Below are positions 7,977 to 16,844 of a stretch of 64,000 bases of DNA, piece by piece; within the stretch, counting starts at the first letter, position 1; every line of letters begins with the position of its first letter. The notes below the pieces were generated by a model. That model was not told the origin of the DNA. It searched no databases and saw nothing but the letters and a program-made list of their open reading frames with translations. Position numbers and translations under genes: made by a program. Origin of the DNA: Chitinophagaceae bacterium (lineage in GTDB: Bacteria; Bacteroidota; Bacteroidia; Chitinophagales; Chitinophagaceae); NCBI GenBank assembly GCA_004028795.1, contig SAIW01000011.1, forward strand, positions 114,013-178,012. The letters run 5' to 3'.

Positions 7977-10547
7977 ATGAAGTATTTATATATGCTGCTC
8001 ATTGGCTTCTTATGCTTTCATTTCACAATTGCCCAGTCAACAGAAAAAAATGATTCTTTTTTTGTTGCAGGTGTTTGTGAACAATGTAAAGCAAGAATAC
8101 AAAACGCAGTAAAATTAAAAGGAGTAAGTAATGCTGTTTGGAATGTTGATAGCAAAATATTAAATGTTACTTACAATGAAAGCGTAATTACACTCAATAA
8201 AATAAAAAATAAAATTCTGGCAGCCGGTCATGATTTGGAAGATAAAAAAGCAAAAGATATTATCTATAAACAACTGCCAAATTGTTGTCATTACAGAGAG
8301 TTGACTGTTAATGATGAGAAACAGCAAACAGTAAGTGATTCAACAGCTTCAATAACTATTAATAACGCTGAAACAATAAAAGGTGTGGTAGTAGAAGAAG
8401 ATGCCAAAGGAAAATTTAATCCTCTGCAAAACGCAAGTGTATATTGGTTGGGCAGTGATAAAGGGGTAGTAACAGATAATTACGGAGTCTTCAACATTAA
8501 ACCTATACAAAGCAATAATAAACTGATTGTTAGTTACACAGGTTATGTTTCAGATACTATTGATGTTGCAGATAAAAATGTTTTTAAAATAGTGTTGGCT
8601 GCTAAGAAAAATTTCACTGAAGTAACGGTTAGTAGTAAAAGAAGAACAAGCTATGTTTCTTCTTTAGAAACCTTCAGAACACAGATAATGACAGGAGGCG
8701 AATTACTGAAAGCAGCCTGTTGTAATTTGAGTGAAAGCTTTGAAACAAACCCTTCTGTAGATGTTTCTTATAACGATGCTGTTACCGGTTCAAAACAAAT
8801 TCAGTTATTGGGTTTAAGTGGAAACTATAGTCAACTTACGGTTGAAAATCTTCCCGGCCCGCGTGGCTTGGCTACACCATTGGGATTAAATTCTATTGCA
8901 GGCCCGTGGATTGAAAGTATTCAATTAACAAAAGGTGTTGGCTCTGTTGCTAATGGTTATGAAAGTATTGCTGGGCAAATAAATGTTGAATTGAAGAAAC
9001 CCGAATCATCAGAAAAATTATTAGCCAATGCATACGTAAATGATTTTGGTAAAACAGACTTGAATTTGAATGTATCAAAACGATTGAATAAGAACTGGTC
9101 AACAGCTTTGTTATTGCATGATGATTTTTCTAATAATACTTCAATGGATGAAAACAAAGATGGTTTCAGAGATATGCCAACGGGTAATTTATTCAGTTTA
9201 GTTAATCGTTATAAGTATGATAACAGCAAAGGCTTATTAGCACAAGTTGGTGTTAAAGCAATGATAGATGATAAGATTGCAGGCCAAACAGCTTTTAACC
9301 CTTCTAAAGATAAAGGCACCACTAATGCTTATGGTGTTGGAATAAAAACAGAGCGTTATGAATTATTTGGAAAGCTGGGTTATGTGTTTCCTCAACAACG
9401 GTATAAAAGTGTTGGTTTGCAATTAGCTGCTATTAATCATCAACAAAATGCATACTTCGGCTTAACTGATTATAATGCAAAGCAAAAGAGTTTTTATACC
9501 AACTTTATTTACCAATCAATCATTAACACAACAGAGCATAAATTCAGAACAGGTATAAGCTTTAGTTATGATGATTATAATGAAATTTTTAAAAATCAAT
9601 TGTACACAAGAACAGAAATTGTTCCCGGTGCTTTCTTTGAATACACATTTACGCCAAGTGATAAATTCAGTGCTGTAGCGGGTTTGCGGGTAGACAATAA
9701 TAATTTATTCGGTTCATTTGTTACTCCGAGATTAAATATTCGTTATGAACCTTTTAAAGGGACAGTAATAAGAATGAGTGCCGGAAGAGGACAACGCACT
9801 GCCAATATTTTTGCAGAAAATACAAGTGTGTTTGTTAGTGCAAGGCAAGTAAATATTATTAACCCCCAGGCAGGAAAAGCTTACGGCTTAAACCCCGAAG
9901 TGGCTTGGAATAAAGGCATTACAGTTGATCAAAAATTTAAACTGTTTTCAAGAGATGCAACTGTAAGCATTGATTATTTCAGGAATGATTTTACTAATCA
10001 GGTGGTAACAGATTTGGAGTATGCCAGAGCAATAAGGTTTTATAACCTGAACGGACCATCTTATTCCAACAGTTATCAGATAGAATTAAATGCAGAGCCC
10101 TTGAAAAAGTTTGAAGTGAGATTGGCTTACCGATATTTTGATGTTAAAACAACTTACAACAACGTGTTGTTAGAAAAACCATTGTTGGCACCGCACAGAG
10201 CTTTCTTAAGCTTAGATTATGCAACAACCAACGCATGGAAATTTAATTATACGGTTACTTATAATGGTGTGAAAAGATTACCGAATACAAGTGCTAACAC
10301 AACCCAATTTCAATTAGCTAATTACTCGCAGGATTATGTGCTGATGAATGTACAGGTTTCAAAATCTTTCGGTAAAAAATATCCGATGGATGTTTATGTT
10401 GGAGCAGAAAATATAACCGGCTTTACGCAACCAAATGCAATTGTTGCTGCCAATCAACCATTCGGGCAATACTTTGATGCATCCATGATTTGGGGACCAA
10501 TAACAGGAAGAATGTTGTATGTTGGATGGAGATTAAAATTGAAATAA
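7977..10547 (+). CDS. TonB-dependent receptor with N-terminal HMA domain
   Basis: An 856-residue outer-membrane receptor. After the signal peptide (1-20), an HMA-like domain covers about 25-105 (AGVCEQCKARI with CxxC, ending in PNCCHYRE). A carboxypeptidase-regulatory-like domain covers about 130-205, a plug about 225-340 (LLKAACCNLSESFETNP, QLLGLSGNYSQLTVENLPG), and a barrel runs to the C-terminus. The extra CC in the plug is characteristic of related Bacteroidota receptors. The HMA domain at the periplasmic face could hand metal to the soluble HMA protein. Copper import is the likely role, inferred from CxxC motifs and neighbours. The stop codon abuts that of the next, convergent gene. Confidence 0.88.
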   Translation: MKYLYMLLIGFLCFHFTIAQSTEKNDSFFVAGVCEQCKARIQNAVKLKGVSNAVWNVDSKILNVTYNESVITLNKIKNKILAAGHDLEDKKAKDIIYKQLPNCCHYRELTVNDEKQQTVSDSTASITINNAETIKGVVVEEDAKGKFNPLQNASVYWLGSDKGVVTDNYGVFNIKPIQSNNKLIVSYTGYVSDTIDVADKNVFKIVLAAKKNFTEVTVSSKRRTSYVSSLETFRTQIMTGGELLKAACCNLSESFETNPSVDVSYNDAVTGSKQIQLLGLSGNYSQLTVENLPGPRGLATPLGLNSIAGPWIESIQLTKGVGSVANGYESIAGQINVELKKPESSEKLLANAYVNDFGKTDLNLNVSKRLNKNWSTALLLHDDFSNNTSMDENKDGFRDMPTGNLFSLVNRYKYDNSKGLLAQVGVKAMIDDKIAGQTAFNPSKDKGTTNAYGVGIKTERYELFGKLGYVFPQQRYKSVGLQLAAINHQQNAYFGLTDYNAKQKSFYTNFIYQSIINTTEHKFRTGISFSYDDYNEIFKNQLYTRTEIVPGAFFEYTFTPSDKFSAVAGLRVDNNNLFGSFVTPRLNIRYEPFKGTVIRMSAGRGQRTANIFAENTSVFVSARQVNIINPQAGKAYGLNPEVAWNKGITVDQKFKLFSRDATVSIDYFRNDFTNQVVTDLEYARAIRFYNLNGPSYSNSYQIELNAEPLKKFEVRLAYRYFDVKTTYNNVLLEKPLLAPHRAFLSLDYATTNAWKFNYTVTYNGVKRLPNTSANTTQFQLANYSQDYVLMNVQVSKSFGKKYPMDVYVGAENITGFTQPNAIVAANQPFGQYFDASMIWGPITGRMLYVGWRLKLK

Positions 10548-11327
10548 TTATTTCTTCTTTTTTCCCCAGTTAATTCTTCTGCCAACTAACATTTTAAAAA
10601 CAAAACCTTCAGTAGCAGGTGTTAAGCCCCAACCGGGACCGATATTCAGTTCCCATTGGGGCGAACCTGTTAAATCGTATGCTAAATAAATAGCATGTGA
10701 TTGGTCTGATAATTTAGCGAAATTATTTATGGGACCCTGACTTCCATAATATTCAATTCCTAAAAATGCTTTTTTAAAGAATTGATAAGATGCTTTAATA
10801 TTCGGTTCAAAAACAGGAGTGTGGCCGCCATCAACACTTTGTAAAGCAATACCTAATGTTGGGTTGAATGACGCGTAAAACTTACCCCATGTTTTATCAA
10901 TAATCGGTCTCACTTCTACACTCCATGTTTGATCAGAATATTCAGGGCGTTGATAACCAACTTCTGCTGAAAGACTTATACCAACAGGTAAATGCCAACT
11001 TGCAGGAGCCATAATTCTGGGGCGGATATGTGTGCCTACAAATTGATAACCGTAAGGCGATGTGTAATTACTGAACAAATAAAAACCAATTTCAAAATTG
11101 TTGGTTACACCTGTTGTAATTTCTAATGTTTCATGTAAAGCATGGTATGAAGGTCTTACACCTTTTACAAAATCTTTTTCACCAATAAAAGTATAGTTGC
11201 TGTGTAATTCAAAAATAGTTGATTTGGGAGCTTGCGTTTGTGAACCGTAGACTTGTATTTCGTAATTATCCTGTGCAAAAATGTTAATTGAAAAAATTAA
11301 AAAATTGAGTAGTAAAATTTTCTTCAT
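10548..11327 (-). CDS. Predicted outer-membrane beta-barrel protein
   Basis: A 259-residue protein with a signal peptide (KKILLLNFLIFSINIFAQ) and many amphipathic beta strands (ELHSNYTFIGE, NFEIGFYLFSNY, KASYQFFKKAFLGIEYYG) ending in a lysine-rich tail. It resembles small transporter-like barrels of the MetA/phenol-degradation superfamily, but I cannot assign a substrate. The start is at MKKILL (11327); an in-frame ATG 8 codons earlier precedes a poorer signal sequence. It converges exactly end to end with the HMA-TonB receptor gene, with no room for a separate terminator. Confidence 0.55.
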   Translation of the reverse strand: MKKILLLNFLIFSINIFAQDNYEIQVYGSQTQAPKSTIFELHSNYTFIGEKDFVKGVRPSYHALHETLEITTGVTNNFEIGFYLFSNYTSPYGYQFVGTHIRPRIMAPASWHLPVGISLSAEVGYQRPEYSDQTWSVEVRPIIDKTWGKFYASFNPTLGIALQSVDGGHTPVFEPNIKASYQFFKKAFLGIEYYGSQGPINNFAKLSDQSHAIYLAYDLTGSPQWELNIGPGWGLTPATEGFVFKMLVGRRINWGKKKK

Positions 11328-11342
11328 GTTGAATTTATTGAT

Positions 11343-11366
11343 ACAGTACAAGAGTGCGACGCAACA
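11343..11366 (+). repeat. Interspersed palindromic repeat, copy 3 (short)
   Basis: ACAGTACAAGAGTGCGACGC followed by AACA: only the core of the family consensus remains. It lies immediately upstream of the barrel gene on the opposite strand. Confidence 0.6.
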
Positions 11367-11472
11367 TAAGTATAAACAAAGAAACTGTAGCTTGGTTCAA
11401 AACAAATCGATTAAAATTTGCTTACAGAAAATACAAATAACACATAAAAATTCAGCGTTATTACCGAGGGAT

Positions 11473-12669
11473 TTATTTTTCAAAATATACCAAACTTCCG
11501 CCAACCCATTCTTTGTCTTTATTATAACGCACACCAATCATTTTACCCTTGCTTAAACGTGCTAAATTGTTGGTGGCAACTGGTCTTGCTTCTCCATCTT
11601 TCCAGAAATAAAATATGCGAACTTCTGCTTTGGCAGGAATATCAGGCGTTGTAATAACATCGGCGTACTTTACTTTCTTTTGTAAAATCCAGTTATGCGG
11701 GTCGGTAATTCTTTTAATATCATCTTCAGTTACATCAATTACCACACCCTGCCCTGCAAAAGAAAACAAAGGTTTTAAAACATAATTCTCTAAATCGGCG
11801 GGCAGTGTTTTTATTTCATCTAAAAAGGTTGTTTCAGGAATGTATTTATGTTTTATGAAAGGTATAGTGTACTTACTTATTTTGTAAAACCAGTTAGGGT
11901 GGGGCACCCACTCAACATTTAATTCTTCTAATAAAATTTTTCCTTTGTCTTGTATTTCTTTTGATTGTTGTTGAAGGTCATCAAAAATTATCCTGTTATA
12001 AATTCTTTCTACTTTTATTTTTCTCCCGTCCTTCTCATAAAATAAATCTTTACCGTCTTTAATTAATTCGGTTAAGCAAATAACAGGAATGCCAACATAA
12101 TCTGTTGTGCAATAAAAATCAATTCTTGTTTTTTGTTGATGTGGTAAAATTTCTAAAAGAATAACATTTTCTGCAGCATGATTGCCAATAATAATTTCTT
12201 TTAAAAGCTGCTGATAAGTTTCTTTAGTAAAGCCATTTAAGTAAGCAGAATAATTTTCAGGAATATTGAAATGTTTTCGGGTTACTTCATCGTGCCAGAT
12301 TTGATAAGCAAATAAAGTGGGAAAGCCCTGCATTTCAATTAACTGTGGCTCTAATTCACCGTTTTCATTTTCACAAATACCAAAATCAAAAGCAATAAAA
12401 TGAGAGAAGGGTGTTTCATCAGGTACAACAACATCCTGAGGTACTGCATTTTTTACCAATGCATTAAAGTTGGGTTGTGTAATAACATCAACAATACTTT
12501 CACAGCAATCTATTATTTTATCTGTAAAGGCTTTATCAACAAAAACGGGTGTTTCAGCTACACGAAACTCAATAGCACCGGGGTGTTTACTGTTGAGTTC
12601 ATTCAAATAAGCTTTGTATTTTTCTTCTGTAAAATTTTCATTAAACCATTTACGTACTGAAGGAACCAT
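11473..12669 (-). CDS. ATP-grasp-like protein of unknown function
   Basis: A 398-residue cytosolic protein, with no signal peptide. The C-terminal third has ATP-grasp features: YVLKPLFSFAGQGVVI (lysine plus glycine-rich loop), NWILQKKV (hinge strand) and KAEVRIFYFW (metal-binding region). The N-terminal half contains IAFDFGICENENGELEPQLI and a QGFPTLFAYQ segment, as in peptide-ligase-like enzymes. Such enzymes form amide bonds via acyl phosphates; the substrate here is unknown. The upstream same-strand gene is a glutamine amidotransferase, which could supply ammonia, though a terminator-like hairpin lies between them. Confidence 0.6.
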   Translation of the reverse strand: MVPSVRKWFNENFTEEKYKAYLNELNSKHPGAIEFRVAETPVFVDKAFTDKIIDCCESIVDVITQPNFNALVKNAVPQDVVVPDETPFSHFIAFDFGICENENGELEPQLIEMQGFPTLFAYQIWHDEVTRKHFNIPENYSAYLNGFTKETYQQLLKEIIIGNHAAENVILLEILPHQQKTRIDFYCTTDYVGIPVICLTELIKDGKDLFYEKDGRKIKVERIYNRIIFDDLQQQSKEIQDKGKILLEELNVEWVPHPNWFYKISKYTIPFIKHKYIPETTFLDEIKTLPADLENYVLKPLFSFAGQGVVIDVTEDDIKRITDPHNWILQKKVKYADVITTPDIPAKAEVRIFYFWKDGEARPVATNNLARLSKGKMIGVRYNKDKEWVGGSLVYFEK

Positions 12670-12696
12670 AAGACAGTTTTTAGAATTTATGAAAAT

Positions 12697-12727
12697 AAAA
12701 AAATCCCTGCACTTACAGCAAGGATTT
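12697..12727 (-). terminator. Terminator-like hairpin after the amidotransferase gene
   Basis: AAATCC-C-TGC pairs with GCA-A-GGATTT (12701-12727, one mismatch) and is followed on the minus strand by a run of T. It lies between the amidotransferase stop and the ATP-grasp start. Confidence 0.5.
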
Positions 12728-12748
12728 ATAAAATATCATTAAAGCTTA

Positions 12749-13579
12749 TTACACCAACTCACCCACCACTTCATTTAAAAAGTTGGGAAGAATATGGCTG
12801 TATGTGTACATAATTTTATCTGGGTCTTGTAATTGTTCAATCATACTTTGCCATTTAGCTTCGCCGTGTTCATCAATAACAGCCTGTTTTTTATCAGCCC
12901 TCTGCAAATACATACTCATACCAGTGGCATCTGCTTCGGGGTGAAATTGTGTACCAAAGAAATAATCATTAAAACGTACAGCCATAATTGCTCTGGGCAA
13001 ATTAATATGCGGTCTTTCTTTTTCAATAGCTAAAACGGTGGCACCCAATTTTTCAATGATATCATTGTCAGGTTCAATTACCTGAAACTCTCTGCTGTCA
13101 ACAGCATAGAAAGGGTCTTTCAATCCATCAAAAATTATTTCGTGTAAATCTGTATTAATTTGATGTACCGGAAACACACCGAATGATGTTGATTTTCTTT
13201 TACAAACATTACCGATATTATAATGCCTGCAAGCCAACTGAAAACTATGACAAATAAAAAAGACTAATTTTTTGTTGCTGTTTAAAACGTTGTTATTATA
13301 ATCTTCAACAGTTTGCAACCATTGGAAATATGCATTATCCCACCTGGTACCTTCACTATCTAAAGGAGAGCCCGGACCACCGCTTGATATATAAGCATCG
13401 TAACTTAAATCGGGAAGCTCTAACTTTTGGCGAACATCAAATTCATTATAGGTAACCTGTAAGTTATTTTGTTTGCTCCATTCAGCAATAATTTCTCTAA
13501 TGCAACGCATACCTTGATTGGCCTGCCCTTCATACAAATCTAAAATAGCTATACGGATAGTTTTCTCAGCATTGTTCAT
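12749..13579 (-). CDS. Class I glutamine amidotransferase-like protein
   Basis: A 276-residue protein with the type 1 glutaminase fold. The nucleophile cysteine is in FFICHSFQLACRHY, an oxyanion-region loop is ISSGGPGSP, and the His-x-Glu pair is in GTQFHPEADATGM. This is a complete Cys-His-Glu triad. There is no synthetase domain, so it should work with a partner; the ATP-grasp-like protein next door is the obvious candidate. It is related to the GMP synthase amidotransferase domain but is not GuaA itself. The product is unknown. Confidence 0.8.
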   Translation of the reverse strand: MNNAEKTIRIAILDLYEGQANQGMRCIREIIAEWSKQNNLQVTYNEFDVRQKLELPDLSYDAYISSGGPGSPLDSEGTRWDNAYFQWLQTVEDYNNNVLNSNKKLVFFICHSFQLACRHYNIGNVCKRKSTSFGVFPVHQINTDLHEIIFDGLKDPFYAVDSREFQVIEPDNDIIEKLGATVLAIEKERPHINLPRAIMAVRFNDYFFGTQFHPEADATGMSMYLQRADKKQAVIDEHGEAKWQSMIEQLQDPDKIMYTYSHILPNFLNEVVGELV

Positions 13580-13650
13580 AACATTGCAAACATAAGTAAT
13601 TTGCTTTTTTTGTTTTTAAGTGTAGATAAGTTTATTGAGCAAGCATTTGA

Positions 13651-13705
13651 ATTACCATGATACTTCTCTTGCGTCGCACACTTGTACGTTTTGTTTATAA
13701 TTCAA
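13651..13705 (-). repeat. Interspersed palindromic repeat, copy 4
   Basis: Contains CTTGCGTCGCACACTTGTAC, then GTTTTGTTTATAATTCAAC. On the other side ACCATGATACTT matches the GATGCCATGAAATAC arm with substitutions. Confidence 0.65.
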
Positions 13706-13708
13706 CTT

Positions 13709-14125
13709 TTATGATTGAATTACAATTGTTTTCGCAACAATATCTCCAACCCTTTGATTGTATTCAGTCCGTTTCATTATAATTATATAAACAATAAAAC
13801 AAAATGGTAACCAATCAATAATGTCAAATAAATGCCTAACTAAGGAATTGCTAAATGTAATATTATCGCCATCTTGCTTAACAACTTTTATCTTCAATAC
13901 GGCTTTGCCTAAACTTTTTCCAGTTAAACTTTCAGGAATAACAAAATATCCCAATAAAATAATAAATAACAATAGTGCAGCAAATCCTGTCACCTGTTTA
14001 TGTAAGCCATCTTCATCTTCAACGTAATTCCCAAAGTAGCTTACATACAAACAAAAAGTGGTTACTATAATTGCAGTATCAATTAAGGAGGATAAAATTC
14101 TTTGTTTTACAGTTGCTAATACCAT
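13709..14125 (-). CDS. RDD family membrane protein
   Basis: A 138-residue integral membrane protein with three predicted transmembrane helices. The RDD-type N-terminus is present (RILSSLIDTAIIV with Arg and Asp), with a central GKSLGKAVLKIKVV motif and a late LFDIIDWLPF segment. The family is of unclear, possibly transport-related, function. Its ATG overlaps the stop of the upstream M42 peptidase gene (TAATG), indicating translational coupling. Confidence 0.82.
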   Translation of the reverse strand: MVLATVKQRILSSLIDTAIIVTTFCLYVSYFGNYVEDEDGLHKQVTGFAALLLFIILLGYFVIPESLTGKSLGKAVLKIKVVKQDGDNITFSNSLVRHLFDIIDWLPFCFIVYIIIMKRTEYNQRVGDIVAKTIVIQS

Positions 14126-15240
14126 TACAAATAACTCAAATTGGTTTTAGGAGTTAACGCTAACAATGTTTCATACATTAACTGAATGGTGTTCTCAATA
14201 TCATTCTTGTGCAACATTTCAACAGTAGTATGCATATAACGCAACGGAATAGAAATTAAAACACTCGGGCAACCATCATTAGCATAAGCAAAACTATCAG
14301 TATCAGTTCCTGTACTTCGGCTTACAGTACGCATTTGCAAAGGAATTTTTTTCTTCTCTGCAACATCCTGTACAAACTGCAATAATTTATTATGTACTGC
14401 AGGCCCGTATGTTGGTGATGGGCCTTTACCGCAGGCAACATCTCCTTCAACAGCTTTATTAATCATTGGTGTTTGTGTATCGTGTGTAACATCGGTAATA
14501 ATGGCTACATCGGGCTTAATTCTTCTGGCAATCATTTCAGCACCGCGTAAACCTATTTCTTCCTGCACCGCATTCACTACATATAAACTGTATGGCAATT
14601 GCTTTTTATTTTCTTTCAATAGCCTTGCAACTTCTGCAATCATAAAACCACCGATTCTGTTATCAAATGCACGGGCTATATAATAACCGTTTGCCAATTC
14701 ATCAAAGCCTTCTTCATAAGTAATCACACTGCCCACATGAATACCTAATGCTTCTACTTCTTTTTTATTTCTGGCACCGCAATCCAGCCAAAGATTTTCT
14801 ACTTTAGGTTGTGTTTCTTTATCAGTTCCCAAACGTGTATGAATGGCAGGCCAGCCAAACACTGCTTTTACTGCACCTTTCTTTCCATGAATCAACACTC
14901 TTTTTGAAGGGGCAATCTGGTGGTCAACACCGCCGTTACGTTTTACATAAATCAATCCTTCATTGTTAATATAATTTACAAACCAGCTTATTTCATCGGC
15001 ATGTGCTTCTATAACAACTTTAAACGGTGCTGTGGGGTTAATAATACCAACAGCAGTTCCGTACGGGTCTACCATTTGGGTATCTGTGTATTGCTTTATA
15101 TAATCTAACCAAACTTTTTGTCCGCTGCTCTCAAAGCCCACAGGGGAGGGCGTATTGATATAGTTTTTCAGAAATTGATAAGAAGCATCTGTTATAATAG
15201 ATTTTGTTGCCTTTGCTTTTACTTTCTTTTCTTTTGCCAT
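14125..15240 (-). CDS. M42 family metallopeptidase (glutamyl aminopeptidase/endoglucanase-like)
   Basis: A 371-residue cytosolic di-zinc aminopeptidase-like protein. Family signatures: VVIEAHADEISWFV (first zinc His and Asp), ARAFDNRIGGF (bridging Asp), VNAVQEEIGLRGAE (catalytic Glu pair), ITDVTHD and SRSTGTDTDSFAYA, then IPLRYMHTTVEM with the last zinc His. The lysine-rich N-terminus (MAKEKKVKAKATK) is an unusual but short extension. It probably degrades peptides by removing N-terminal residues. It is first in a two-gene unit with the RDD protein. Confidence 0.9.
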   Translation of the reverse strand: MAKEKKVKAKATKSIITDASYQFLKNYINTPSPVGFESSGQKVWLDYIKQYTDTQMVDPYGTAVGIINPTAPFKVVIEAHADEISWFVNYINNEGLIYVKRNGGVDHQIAPSKRVLIHGKKGAVKAVFGWPAIHTRLGTDKETQPKVENLWLDCGARNKKEVEALGIHVGSVITYEEGFDELANGYYIARAFDNRIGGFMIAEVARLLKENKKQLPYSLYVVNAVQEEIGLRGAEMIARRIKPDVAIITDVTHDTQTPMINKAVEGDVACGKGPSPTYGPAVHNKLLQFVQDVAEKKKIPLQMRTVSRSTGTDTDSFAYANDGCPSVLISIPLRYMHTTVEMLHKNDIENTIQLMYETLLALTPKTNLSYL

Positions 15241-15277
15241 TTTGTTAGAAATTTTATTACACGAATTAAAGTGAATT

Positions 15278-15421
15278 ACACGAATTTTTGATGAATGTTT
15301 TTAGGTGTGAATAAATGCTGCCATAAAATTATATCGTACAAGTGTGCGACGCAAGGAACGATGCCAAATGATTTGAAGTTGGTATTAAAAAAACATTCTT
15401 GTAATTAGTAAAAATTCGTGT
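15278..15421. repeat. Inverted ACACGAATTTTT arms around repeat copy 5
   Basis: ACACGAATTTTT (15278-15289) and its exact complement AAAAATTCGTGT (15410-15421) bracket about 120 bp. A partial direct copy, TTACACGAATTAAA, precedes the left arm. The bracketed segment contains interspersed repeat copy 5. Confidence 0.5.
15333..15373 (+). repeat. Interspersed palindromic repeat, copy 5
   Basis: ATCGTACAAGTGTGCGACGC followed by AAGGAACGATGCCAAATGAT. Good match to the core; the arm is degenerate. Confidence 0.65.
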
Positions 15422-15429
15422 TATACTTA

Positions 15430-16344
15430 TTAAAAATAAATCATTGCAATTGTACCGCAAATTGCTTTTACCAACATTAATCCGTCAATGATAGCGAGGT
15501 AATACATGATAGATTTTCGTTGATGCAATGAATAGGCAACTATAAGCAGCAGTATAAAAGGGATAGCGTTTAGAAAAATTTTCATGAAAGAAAAACCCTG
15601 AGATGTAGCATATATTAAAAAAGTACCAAAGCCAATAATGCAAAGCGGAATAATGATGAAGAAAATAGTTTTTCTTAAACCAACTGCTACTACAAATGTT
15701 TTTAATTGTTGGTTATGGTCGGCAGCATAATCTTTAATATCAAACATAATACACAGTACTGTTATAAACATAAAGTTTTTAATAAACAGCAAGCAGCCTC
15801 TCAACTTTATCTCAAAATGAATATTTTTTTCAATGGCATGAAAAAGAACGGGATAAACAGTAACCAAACCACCCCAAACAAAACCTATTACAAAAGGTTT
15901 TAACCATCCGGTATTTCTAAGGTTGAATTTGCCTAATAATTTATTTTCTAAACCATAATAAAAAGCAGCAACCGTTGGAAATATTAAAAACAAAAACCAT
16001 TGCAGCCATTGTGTTTGCAATAAATGCTGCCATACCTCTTTAAATAAAAAAAACAATGAAACAACTGCAACAACCGTTAAAAAAACCTGACTGTTAAAAA
16101 CAAGCTTTCTGTTTTTAATATACCATAAAGAACGCCTGTTGTTGGTATTGTAAGCCACTTCTGTTATGTAAGCTTTGGTATAATACAAAACTGTTGCTGC
16201 AAATAACAGAATGTAGTACAGTAAAGGGTTTAAAGGAAAATTTTGTTGCAGGCTTGCTTCAACAGAAAGACCGATTGTACATAAACCATAAAAATAATTA
16301 CCGAAGAAAATAAAGTGTACTATGGCATTGCCACGCTGCATCAT
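15430..16344 (-). CDS. UbiA-like prenyltransferase family membrane protein
   Basis: A 304-residue polytopic protein with about eight hydrophobic helices. The segment MFDIKDYAADHNQQLKTF fits the second Asp-rich motif (DxxDxxxD-like) of UbiA-type prenyltransferases. The first Asp-rich motif is not evident: the expected region reads AYITEVAYNTNNRR. It may be a divergent member, perhaps without prenyl transfer activity. The start overlaps the stop of the preceding lipoprotein gene by 4 bp (ATGA). Confidence 0.55.
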   Translation of the reverse strand: MMQRGNAIVHFIFFGNYFYGLCTIGLSVEASLQQNFPLNPLLYYILLFAATVLYYTKAYITEVAYNTNNRRSLWYIKNRKLVFNSQVFLTVVAVVSLFFLFKEVWQHLLQTQWLQWFLFLIFPTVAAFYYGLENKLLGKFNLRNTGWLKPFVIGFVWGGLVTVYPVLFHAIEKNIHFEIKLRGCLLFIKNFMFITVLCIMFDIKDYAADHNQQLKTFVVAVGLRKTIFFIIIPLCIIGFGTFLIYATSQGFSFMKIFLNAIPFILLLIVAYSLHQRKSIMYYLAIIDGLMLVKAICGTIAMIYF

Positions 16345-16799
16345 TTCAATAATGTAATAACAGGAGATACAAGTGTATCACTAACATTCTGAGCTTTATC
16401 TTTTAAAACAAATCTGAAGTAAGAAGAATCATTTTTTGAACCGCAACCTGTAATACTTATTGCAGTAGGCAAAGCAGCATTACTGCCATAAATAAAAGAC
16501 AAATCAAAATAGCCTTTTAAATTCTTTACAGCGGGAAAATCCGGCACTTTATATTTTTGTGTGAAGCCAGAACCGGGAATATTAGGACAAGTTTTAGAAA
16601 CCTTTTGAATCCACAAAGTGTCTTGAATATCTCCTTCTGCATCAGTGAATGTAATATTAAAATTAAGTATATCACCACTGCTGATAGTAGTTGTATTAAT
16701 ACTCTTAAATGAAAGTTGCGGTTTTGAAGTAAATTGGTCTTTTTTGCAGGCACTTATGGCAAACATTATTACCGCTACTATCAATAATTTTGTTTTCAT
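16341..16799 (-). CDS. Hypothetical lipoprotein
   Basis: A 152-residue protein with a lipoprotein signal (MKTKLLIVAVIMFAISACKK, lipobox ISAC). The remainder looks like a single Ig/cadherin-like beta domain (ISSGDILNFNITFTDAEGDI) with two later cysteines. No specific family recognised. It is coupled by a 4-bp overlap to the UbiA-like gene. It reads divergently from the LuxE-like gene, with a 45-bp spacer. Confidence 0.65.
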   Translation of the reverse strand: MKTKLLIVAVIMFAISACKKDQFTSKPQLSFKSINTTTISSGDILNFNITFTDAEGDIQDTLWIQKVSKTCPNIPGSGFTQKYKVPDFPAVKNLKGYFDLSFIYGSNAALPTAISITGCGSKNDSSYFRFVLKDKAQNVSDTLVSPVITLLK

Positions 16800-16844
16800 A
16801 CTTTATAATTCATTTCAAATGTAATCAATTCATTGTATTCAATT

